Source: JAAZNO01 sp012798275
GTDB lineage: Bacteria > Chloroflexota > Anaerolineae > B4-G1 > SLSP01
Assembly (NCBI GenBank): GCA_035347995.1
Contig: DAOPQD010000005.1
Span: 1 to 64,000, forward strand
Reading direction: 5' to 3'
Length of the DNA stretch: 64,000 nucleotides
The notes beneath the pieces are model-generated. The model saw nothing but the letters and a program-made list of their open reading frames with translations. It did no database searches and was not told the origin of the DNA. Within the stretch, counting starts at the first letter, position 1. Every line of letters begins with the position of its first letter. Both the position numbers and the translations under genes were made by a program. This document shows, in pieces, positions 57,605-64,000 of this stretch.

Positions 57605-59134
57605 ATGGAATGGATCTACGCAGTCATCGCAGCACTGCTGGGATTGGCTATTGGCGGAGCGGTCGGCTACTTCTTCCGCCAACAGCAATATCAACAGCAA
57701 ATGGGGAATCTGGAGGGCATGCGCAAGCGGCTCTTGGAGGAATCCGAGAAGCAAGCGCGCGAAATCGTGCTCGCCGCACGCGACGAGAGCTACCGCCTGC
57801 GAGAGGAGGCCGACAAGGAGCTCGAGACGCGCCGCACGCAGTTGCGACAGGAAGAAGAACGCCTGCAACGCCGGCGGGAACAGCTGGACCAGCGCCAGGA
57901 ACAGATGGACCGCAAAGAGCAGGCGCTGAACAAACGGCAGAGCACCGTTGACAAGCGCTGGAACGAGTTGGAAAAACTGGAGACCCAACGTCGGGAAGAA
58001 TTGGAGCGGGTCGCCAATCTTTCTACTGAAGAAGCGCGCAACATTCTGCTGGAGCAGGTAGCGCAGGAGACCCGGCAGGACATGGCGCGGGTGATCCGCG
58101 AAGAGGAGTTCTACGCTCAGGAAGAGGCCGAGCGGCGGGCGCGACAGATCATCACCACGGCGGTGCAGCGCATCGCCGGCGAGCAGGTGGCGGAACTGAC
58201 CACCAAGACCATCGAAATCCCCTCCGACGAACTCAAAGGTCGCATCATCGGGCGCGGCGGACGCAACATCCGCGTCTTCGAGCAAAAAGCCGGCGTGGAT
58301 GTGATTGTGGATGACAGCCCTGAGGTGATCACCATCTCGTCCTTCGACCCCATCCGGCGCGAGGTGGCGGCGCGAACGATGCACAAGCTCGTCGCCGATG
58401 GACGCATCCACCCGGCGCGCATCGAGCAATTGCTGGCGAAATCCCGCAAGGAAGTGGCGGACACGATCCGCGAACAGGGCGAGCGCGCCGTCTATGAGGC
58501 GGAAGTGCCGGGCCTGCATCCTGAAATCGTCAAACTGTTGGGACAGCTCTACTTCCGCACCAGCTACGGCCAGAATCAGCTGGCACATTCGATCGAGGTT
58601 GCCAAGCTCGCCAGCCTGTTGGCGGCAGAGCTCGGCGCTGACGAGAAAATCTCCCGCATGGGAGGGCTGCTGCACGACCTGGGAAAGGCCGTGGATTTTG
58701 AGGTCGAGGGCACCCACGCGGCCATCGGGGCCGAAATCGCCCGGCGGTACGGCGTGCCCGAGACGGTGGTCAACTGCATTGAGGGGCACCATCACGAAGT
58801 GGATCAGACGTCCCTGGAGGCGGTGCTCGTCGAAGCGGCCGATGCCATCTCTGGCGCACGCCCCGGGGCGCGGCGCGAAAGCCTGGAGCACTACATCAAG
58901 CGCATCCGCACGCTGGAGGAAATCGCCCACTCCTTCAACGGCGTCGAGGAATCCTACGCGATCCAGGCCGGGCGCGAGGTGCGCATCATCGTCAAGCCCG
59001 GCGAGATTGATGACCTGGATGCCCTGCGGCTTTCCCGCGAGGTCGCCCGCAAGATCGAGGACACGCTGCAATATCCGGGGCAGATCAAGGTGACGGTGAT
59101 CCGCGAGACGCGCTCGGTAGAATACGCCAAGTAA
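57605..59134 (+). CDS. rny: Ribonuclease Y
   Basis: The protein of about 509 residues has an N-terminal membrane anchor (WIYAVIAALLGLAIGGAVGYFF), a long Glu/Arg/Gln coiled coil (about 25-185), a KH domain with IIGRGGRNIRVFEQ (about 216-229) and an HD domain with GGLLHDLGKAVD and EGHHHEVD. It is an endoribonuclease that starts mRNA decay at the membrane. ATG 57605 is 8 nt behind GAGGAG, and a GTG at 57596 is less likely. It overlaps no gene and ends at a clear terminator. Confidence 0.96.
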   Translation: MEWIYAVIAALLGLAIGGAVGYFFRQQQYQQQMGNLEGMRKRLLEESEKQAREIVLAARDESYRLREEADKELETRRTQLRQEEERLQRRREQLDQRQEQMDRKEQALNKRQSTVDKRWNELEKLETQRREELERVANLSTEEARNILLEQVAQETRQDMARVIREEEFYAQEEAERRARQIITTAVQRIAGEQVAELTTKTIEIPSDELKGRIIGRGGRNIRVFEQKAGVDVIVDDSPEVITISSFDPIRREVAARTMHKLVADGRIHPARIEQLLAKSRKEVADTIREQGERAVYEAEVPGLHPEIVKLLGQLYFRTSYGQNQLAHSIEVAKLASLLAAELGADEKISRMGGLLHDLGKAVDFEVEGTHAAIGAEIARRYGVPETVVNCIEGHHHEVDQTSLEAVLVEAADAISGARPGARRESLEHYIKRIRTLEEIAHSFNGVEESYAIQAGREVRIIVKPGEIDDLDALRLSREVARKIEDTLQYPGQIKVTVIRETRSVEYAK

Positions 59135-59155
59135 GCACGGGCTTCCCGAACGTCC

Positions 59156-59190
59156 ATCCGGCGCAGCGACGCAGCTGCGCCGGATTTTTT
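59156..59190 (+). terminator. Intrinsic terminator of rny
   Basis: Perfect 12-bp arms ATCCGGCGCAGC and GCTGCGCCGGAT (59156-59167 and 59174-59185) with a 6-nt loop are followed by TTTTT. Confidence 0.93.
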
Positions 59191-59549
59191 AACCGTCGGC
59201 AGCGGGGGACTCCAGCCGCGGCAGACGGACCCGCACCGCGCTGCCCTCCTCCGGCCAGCTCTCGATGGTGATGACGCCATGCAGCCCTTCGACCAGGGCT
59301 TTGGCGATCGGCAGTCCCAACCCGAATCCCGCAGCCTCCGTAGCCGCGTCCCGGTAAAAGCGGTCGAAGACGGGCGGCAGCAGCTCCGGCGCGATGCCCG
59401 GCCCTCCATCGCGCACTTCGAGCAGCACAGACGTGGCTTCCACCGTGACGGTGACCGTGATGGGACCTTGCGAGTGCTTCGGCGACGGGATCGAGGAACA
59501 GCGCGTTGGGGTCGGCGCCAAGCCGTGACCCCGCGCAGAACGCGCACAC
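59189..59549 (-). pseudogene. Histidine kinase remnant (HATPase C-terminal part)
   Basis: On the minus strand the codons up to about 59480 read ITVTVTVEATSVLLEVRDGGPGIAPELLPP and continue FDRFYR, AGFGLGLPIAKALVEGLHG and a C-terminal RLP, a good HATPase C-terminal half with G1/G2 boxes. Upstream, the N box is lost. Where it should be, the sequence reads GADPNALFLDPVAEALARS in another frame and carries no histidine domain or receiver. So only the last third of a sensor kinase remains, with indels. It is probably decayed. Confidence 0.75.
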
Positions 59550-59621
59550 TTGTCAGACTTCCAAGAGTGAGTATACTGAAAACACTGGCGTATGACAGTA
59601 ACTCGCACACGAGGGAATAAC

Positions 59622-60557
59622 ATGAATCCACGGTTCTCAGTTGTAGCCCCAGTATTTAATGAAGAAGCGCTGATCGAGGAATTCTACCAGCGCGTCCGCA
59701 ATGTGATGGAAGGGATAGGCGAGCCGTGGGAGCTCGTGCTCGTCAACGATGGCAGCCGCGACCGCTCCCCGCAGCTGCTGGATCAACTTTACGCCCAAGA
59801 CCCCGAACATGTCGTCGTCCTCCATTTCTCCCGCAATTTTGGGCACCAGCTGGCCATCACCGCCGGGTCGGATTACGCCCGCGGGGACGCCGTGACCGTC
59901 ATTGATTCCGACCTGCAAGATCCGCCGGAGGTCATCCCCGAATTTATCGCCAAATGGCGCGAGGGATACGAGGTCGTCTACGGCGTGCGCGCTGAACGCG
60001 AGGGGGAGACGTGGTTCAAGCTCTTCACCGCCGACCTCTTCTACCGGCTCATCCAGGCGCTCACGGATGTCGTCATCCCCATGGAAGCGGGCGATTTCCG
60101 CCTGCTGGACCGCAAGGTGGTGGAAGTGATGCGGGAGATGCACGAGGGGCACCGCTTCGTGCGCGCGATGGTGTCGTGGGTCGGCTTCCGGCAGATCGGC
60201 GTGCCCTATCGCCGGTTAGCGCGCAAAGCGGGGGAGAGCAAGTATCCCTTCCGCAAGATGTTTCGGCTGGCGCTGGACGCCATCACGGGCTTCTCCTTCC
60301 TCCCCCTGAAGCTGGCCCTGTGGTGCGGCGCGCTGGCCACGGTCGCCGGGCTGATCATGGCGCTGGTATTACTCATCCTGCGGCTCAACGGCAGCATGCC
60401 CCTCGCCGGACAAGGACTCACCGCCAGCCTCGTCCTCTTCATGGGCGGCGTGCAGCTCCTGGTCATGGGCATCTTGGGCGAGTACCTCGGACGCATCTAC
60501 GATGAAGTCCGGCGCCGTCCGCTATACATCATCCGCGAAATCAAACGCCAGGAATAA
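59622..60557 (+). CDS. GT2 family glycosyltransferase (DPM1/GtrB-like)
   Basis: The protein of about 311 residues starts SVVAPVFNEEALIEEFYQRV and has the donor-metal region VIDSDLQDPPEVIPEF (about 95-110), MEAGDFRLLDRKVVE near 160, and two C-terminal membrane helices (LALWCGALATVAGLIMALVL; LVLFMGGVQLLVMGILG). This is the layout of polyprenyl-phosphate glycosyltransferases such as GtrB. It loads a sugar on polyprenyl phosphate at the membrane. ATG 59622 follows GAGGGAA. The gene is not obviously related to the purine genes downstream. Confidence 0.93.
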   Translation: MNPRFSVVAPVFNEEALIEEFYQRVRNVMEGIGEPWELVLVNDGSRDRSPQLLDQLYAQDPEHVVVLHFSRNFGHQLAITAGSDYARGDAVTVIDSDLQDPPEVIPEFIAKWREGYEVVYGVRAEREGETWFKLFTADLFYRLIQALTDVVIPMEAGDFRLLDRKVVEVMREMHEGHRFVRAMVSWVGFRQIGVPYRRLARKAGESKYPFRKMFRLALDAITGFSFLPLKLALWCGALATVAGLIMALVLLILRLNGSMPLAGQGLTASLVLFMGGVQLLVMGILGEYLGRIYDEVRRRPLYIIREIKRQE

Positions 60558-60622
60558 GTGCCGCAGCTGCTTTCCCTGGAAAGTCTGTTTTCAACAATGA
60601 GCTTTATCACAAGGAGCATCAC

Positions 60623-62098
60623 ATGGGCCTCTGGGAAGCATATTACACCGCCACCAGCGTCGAAGAAGCGGTGCGCCTGCTCGCCGAGTATGGGGAGCGC
60701 GCGCGCATCGTCGCCGGCGGCACCGATTTGCTCATCGAGATCGAGCATCAGACGCGCACGCCTGCCGTGCTCATTGACATCACCCGCATTGGCGGATTGG
60801 ACGAGCTCCGCCTGCGGGATGACGGCCTCATCCATCTGGGACCGATGGTGACGCACGCGCAGGCAGCCGCCTCGCCACTGCTCCAGGAGCACGCCCTGCC
60901 GCTGGCCCAGGCCTGTTGGGGGGTCGGCGCGCCGGCGCTCCGCAACCGGGGCACCCTCGCCGGGAATCTGGTCACCGCCTCGCCGGCCAACGATACCATC
61001 ACCGCGCTCCGTGCCCTCGACGCCCATGTCACCCTGCGAAGTGCGCACGGCGAACGGCAGGTCCCCCTCGCCGATTTCTACACCGGCGTGCGGCGTACCA
61101 TCATGGAACCCGAAGAGCTGCTCGTAGGGATCAGCTTTAAGCCCCTCAAAGAGTCGTATCAAGGGATTTATCTCAAGCTGGGACTGCGGCGCGTCCTTGC
61201 CATTGCCGTCACGAATGTCGCCATCGTGCTCGGCCTCGAGGGAGAACGGGTGAGCGAAGCGCGCCTGGCGCTGGGGAGCGTCGCCCCCACCATCATCCGC
61301 GCGCCTGAAGCCGAAGCAGCGCTGCACGGACAGCCGCTGGATGAAGCGCACATCGCCCAGGCGGCGGAGCTGGCAGCGCAAGCCGCACGGCCCATTGATG
61401 ACGTGCGCGGCTCCGCCTGGTTCCGCAAGGAAGAGGTGGCCGCGCTGGTCCGGCGGGGCCTGCAGGCCCTGGCGCGCCATGAACCGCGACTCGACCTGCC
61501 CCAACCCGAAACGATGCCGCTGTTGTGGGGCAAATCCCGCTGCCGTCCGCGACTGGCCGGCCCCACGATCGCCCATCACAGCGAGGGCGAGGAGCCCATC
61601 CAGTTCACCGTCAACGGTGAGAATGTCGCCGTGCGCGGCGCCAACGGCACCACCCTGCTGCATCTCCTGCGCGATGACCTGGGACTCACGGGCACCAAAG
61701 TCGGCTGCGAGGAGGGCGAATGCGGCGCCTGCACCGTCTGGATGGACGGCGTCGCCGTGCTGGCGTGTCTTACCCCCGCGCCGAGAGCGCACGGGACCAA
61801 CATCGTCACCATCGAGGGGCTCTCCAAAGGCGAGTCCCGGCATCCCGTCCAGGAGGCTTTTGTGGAGGAAGACGCCGTCCAGTGCGGCTATTGCACGCCG
61901 GGCTTCGTGATGAGCGCCGCGAAGCTATTGGAAGAACGTCCGCATCCCAGCCGGGAGCAAATTGTCGCCGCCCTCAGTGGCAATCTCTGCCGCTGCACGG
62001 GCTACTACAAGATCATCACCGCTGTGGAAAACGCCAGCCGGCAACTAAGCGAGAAGCGAGCAGACGCCAGCGATGAAACGCACAGTGCCGACAGTTGA
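60623..62098 (+). CDS. Xanthine dehydrogenase-type FAD-binding and 2Fe-2S fusion subunit
   Basis: In this 491-residue protein the first 285 residues are a CoxM/XdhB-type FAD domain (VAGGTDLLIEIEHQTR; RNRGTLAGNLVTASPANDT). Residues about 330-480 are a CoxS/XdhC-type 2Fe-2S subunit with GCEEGECGACTVWMDG and LAC, then CGYCTPGF and CRCTGYY. The two are usually separate chains, so this is a natural fusion. Together with the molybdenum subunit beginning at 63834 it forms a molybdenum hydroxylase, probably xanthine dehydrogenase. AAGGAGC precedes the ATG. It overlaps the next gene by 26 bp. Confidence 0.94.
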   Translation: MGLWEAYYTATSVEEAVRLLAEYGERARIVAGGTDLLIEIEHQTRTPAVLIDITRIGGLDELRLRDDGLIHLGPMVTHAQAAASPLLQEHALPLAQACWGVGAPALRNRGTLAGNLVTASPANDTITALRALDAHVTLRSAHGERQVPLADFYTGVRRTIMEPEELLVGISFKPLKESYQGIYLKLGLRRVLAIAVTNVAIVLGLEGERVSEARLALGSVAPTIIRAPEAEAALHGQPLDEAHIAQAAELAAQAARPIDDVRGSAWFRKEEVAALVRRGLQALARHEPRLDLPQPETMPLLWGKSRCRPRLAGPTIAHHSEGEEPIQFTVNGENVAVRGANGTTLLHLLRDDLGLTGTKVGCEEGECGACTVWMDGVAVLACLTPAPRAHGTNIVTIEGLSKGESRHPVQEAFVEEDAVQCGYCTPGFVMSAAKLLEERPHPSREQIVAALSGNLCRCTGYYKIITAVENASRQLSEKRADASDETHSADS

Positions 62099-63803
62099 CG
62101 CGGATCGCATCAACCTCTACCTGCGAACCTACTATTCCCTGCTCCGCACTACCGAGGAGGTGCAAATCCGCACGCTGGAAGAGACGCACACCTCGCTGCA
62201 CTCCATCCTGCACCAGGGAGCCAGGGAGATGGCGGTGGATATGTCCGCCTTCATCTACAGCGGCCTGCGCCTCCCTCAATGCATTCGGGACACCCGGTTG
62301 ATCGTGTTGGGACAGACCGAGGAGGTTTTTCGGCGCCGCGGCTTCGCCGACTTCAGCTCCTGGACGCCGGTGTCGGCGCCGGGGCGCCGGCGCCGGATGC
62401 TCTACGACGGCAAAGAGACCCTCGCCGCCTTCATCGCCAGCATCTCCGACGTGGATGACCTCATTCCCATCCTCGTCGCCTTTCAGATCGAATGGAATAA
62501 GATTCACCTGCTGATCACGCAGGCGGGATTGCAGGGGCGTGTGGCCGCCTGGGCGGAAACAAGAGCCGCCGACACCACATTGAACGAAGAGCTGCAGAAG
62601 GCGCTGGGCATCACCGCCGAAGAGTGGGAACGGCTCACGCGCGTCTGGGGCGCCGACCTGCCAGGATTCCTGGCGGACATCGCCGCACGCCGCAAACGGA
62701 TGGCCGTGCGGCTTCTCGCCGGTTCGTATGTGGATTACCGACGCGCGACGCAGCGATGGTGGTGGCACGTGAGCGACAACGCTCCCATTGACCTGCAAGA
62801 CCGGGACGTCTACTTCGTCTCCAGCAACACGCACAGCCTGACCAACATGCTCACCGGTTTCGCCCAACGGCACGAGCAGCTGCTCATGGATTACATCGCC
62901 CATTGCGGCGACGTCGAGCTGCAGACAGAGGCGCACCACATCCAGCAGGGGGTCGTCCGCAGCAATTGGGCGAATTTCCTCTACTACGTGCTCAAGAAGT
63001 ACCTGGCGACCCCAGAGGGCGCGGCCTTGTCGCAGGAACGCAAAGAATATGAAGCGGCTCACGGCGTCACCCGCATCCCCAGCAGCCAGACCTTCGACCT
63101 CGAGGCGCAGGTGATTGAGCTGGCGCGCCTCGACCCGCAAGTGGTAGATCGGCGACTGCGGGATTTGCCGCTGGAACGCCTGGCGGACAGCAAATCCGTC
63201 ATCCTCAACATTGATTATCCGTTGGGATTTGCCGCCTATCATTTGCTCTCGCGCATCGTGGCGAACGTGGGCGACCTGCGCGGCCTCTACGTCATCGGCA
63301 AAGCCGCCACGCTCAACGCGCGCATCGGCGATGTGTTGATCCCCAACGTGGTCTATGACGAGCATTCGCACAATACCTATCTTTTCAACAATGTTTTCAC
63401 GGCCACGGATGTGGCGTGCTATGCCGTCTACGGGGACGTGCTCGACAATCAACGCGCGCTGACGGTGTGGGGGACTTTCCTGCAGACCGAAGCCTACATG
63501 AAGGGCTTCCTCGACGCCGGCTACACCGACGCAGAAATGGAAGCCGGGCCCTATCTCTCGGCGGTCTACGAATTCATCCGCCCGCGCCGCTATCCTACCG
63601 ATGAAGTGGTCAATCTGTACCGCACGCCCTTCGAGATCGGCATCCTGCACTACGCCTCGGACACGCCCATCAGCAAGGGACAGAACCTGGGCGCGCAGAA
63701 TCTCTCGTACTACGGCATGGATCCGACGTATGCGGCGACGGTGGCCGTGCTGCGCCGCATCTTCACTCTGGAAACGGCGGACTTGCCCCGAGCCGACAAA
63801 TAA
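62073..63803 (+). CDS. Large protein with nucleoside-phosphorylase-like C-terminal domain
   Basis: The 576 residues divide into a helical N-terminal part (about 1-390) without a recognised domain and a C-terminal part (about 395-560). The latter reads LYVIGKAATLNARIGDVLIP and YTDAEMEAGPYLSAVYEF, resembling the sugar/phosphate-binding and catalytic MEAG stretches of PNP/AMP-nucleosidase-type enzymes. It may belong to a conserved family of unknown function. The position between molybdenum-hydroxylase subunits suggests that it releases purine bases for oxidation. The start overlaps the upstream gene by 26 nt with a weak ribosome-binding site. Confidence 0.65.
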   Translation: MKRTVPTVDADRINLYLRTYYSLLRTTEEVQIRTLEETHTSLHSILHQGAREMAVDMSAFIYSGLRLPQCIRDTRLIVLGQTEEVFRRRGFADFSSWTPVSAPGRRRRMLYDGKETLAAFIASISDVDDLIPILVAFQIEWNKIHLLITQAGLQGRVAAWAETRAADTTLNEELQKALGITAEEWERLTRVWGADLPGFLADIAARRKRMAVRLLAGSYVDYRRATQRWWWHVSDNAPIDLQDRDVYFVSSNTHSLTNMLTGFAQRHEQLLMDYIAHCGDVELQTEAHHIQQGVVRSNWANFLYYVLKKYLATPEGAALSQERKEYEAAHGVTRIPSSQTFDLEAQVIELARLDPQVVDRRLRDLPLERLADSKSVILNIDYPLGFAAYHLLSRIVANVGDLRGLYVIGKAATLNARIGDVLIPNVVYDEHSHNTYLFNNVFTATDVACYAVYGDVLDNQRALTVWGTFLQTEAYMKGFLDAGYTDAEMEAGPYLSAVYEFIRPRRYPTDEVVNLYRTPFEIGILHYASDTPISKGQNLGAQNLSYYGMDPTYAATVAVLRRIFTLETADLPRADK

Positions 63804-63833
63804 TCTACCGGGTGACTTACACAGGAGTACGCG

Positions 63834-64000
63834 ATGAAAAAAACTTACGTTGGTGAAGCGCATCCCCGCATTGACGGCCTCGCCAAGGTCACGGGGCAGG
63901 CACCCTATTCCGGCGATTTCAACATGGAGGGCCAGCTGCACATGAAACTGCGCTTCGCCGGCCGCCCGCACGCGCGGGTGCTCGGCGTGGACGCCAGCAA
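63834..64000 (+). CDS. Molybdenum-binding subunit of xanthine dehydrogenase-type enzyme, N-terminus (cut by window edge)
   Basis: The visible 55 residues (KKTYVGEAHPRIDGLAKVTG, then SGDFNMEGQLHMKLRFAGRPHAR) match the beginning of CoxL/XdhA-type molybdopterin subunits. AGGAGTACGCG precedes the ATG. The rest lies past the right edge. It should pair with the FAD/2Fe-2S fusion at 60623-62098. Confidence 0.9.
   Translation, partial: MKKTYVGEAHPRIDGLAKVTGQAPYSGDFNMEGQLHMKLRFAGRPHARVLGVDAS

Noticed and set aside
1..64000. tRNA genes
   Set aside because: I looked for cloverleaf-compatible GGTTCGA-type arms. The only near match, GGGTTCAAG at 56752, lies in an RNA region without an acceptor stem or anticodon arm.

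Overview
The window looks like chromosomal DNA from a GC-rich member of the Chloroflexota, most likely Anaerolineae-like. This is inferred from gene content, not from a marker gene. The pointers are a bacterial translin beside ssb and a DUF3467 gene, an archaeal-type HMG-CoA synthase/thiolase/DUF35 cluster beside HMG-CoA reductase, an actinobacterial-type adenosine kinase beside adenosylhomocysteinase, very large multi-GAF hybrid kinases, DUF4388 and MglA-like GTPase signalling genes, RNase Y, and no outer-membrane biogenesis genes. I saw no rRNA, tRNA, CRISPR array or complete transposase.

Layout. 1-2608 (minus): the start of a Ser/Thr kinase cut by the window edge, then two NAD-dependent sugar epimerases. 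2731-4272 (minus): ssb, DUF3467, translin. 4394-17847 (minus): a long collinear run with a CPBP protease, an amidase, two paralogous alpha/beta hydrolases (one without its nucleophile serine), a CheY protein, a 1457-residue hybrid histidine kinase, a receiver with a degenerate GGDEF domain, an acyl-ACP-reductase-like dehydrogenase, a left-handed beta-helix protein, a V4R sensor protein, a small GTPase and a DUF4388 protein. recN follows (17927-19762). 20402-24489 (plus): upper mevalonate pathway. 24877-28268 (plus): a membrane protein, dGTPase and an ABC exporter. 28306-31256 (minus): a cupin and an MrfA-like helicase with an embedded HNH motif. 31371-35981 (plus): a GPH/MFS transporter, a hydrolase, an L,D-transpeptidase and a small metallopeptidase. 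36034-40350 (minus): a hydrolase, EamA, RmlC, a FemAB-like protein, a methyltransferase and a DUF59 protein. 40860-44478 (plus): adenosine kinase, adenosylhomocysteinase, a PadR regulator and a truncated membrane partner. 44547-56464 (minus): pyrophosphatase, ruvB, a GNAT gene broken by a small inverted-repeat element, rnk, a nuclease-like/AAA ATPase pair, mutS, a LysM protein, a DAK2-like protein, a pentapeptide-repeat protein and a 2-hydroxyacid dehydrogenase. 56958-64000 (plus): recX, RNase Y, a GT2 glycosyltransferase and a purine-catabolism cluster (xanthine-dehydrogenase-type subunits around a nucleoside-phosphorylase-like protein) running off the right edge.

The least explained signals are: (1) a repeated ~90-110 bp 5'-leader hairpin element lying directly against the ribosome-binding sites of four unrelated genes (before 4975 on the minus strand, and before 25400, 40860 and 41962 on the plus strand), with a fifth copy at 40530; (2) two copies of a ~255-300 bp inverted-repeat element (19841 and 54221), plus a different 141-bp element inside the GNAT gene; (3) an AT-rich two-gene cassette behind mutS, an OLD/ABC-type ATPase with a PD-(D/E)XK-like partner; (4) a multi-hairpin region ahead of recX; and (5) the collinear GTPase/V4R/hydrolase/hybrid-kinase run.
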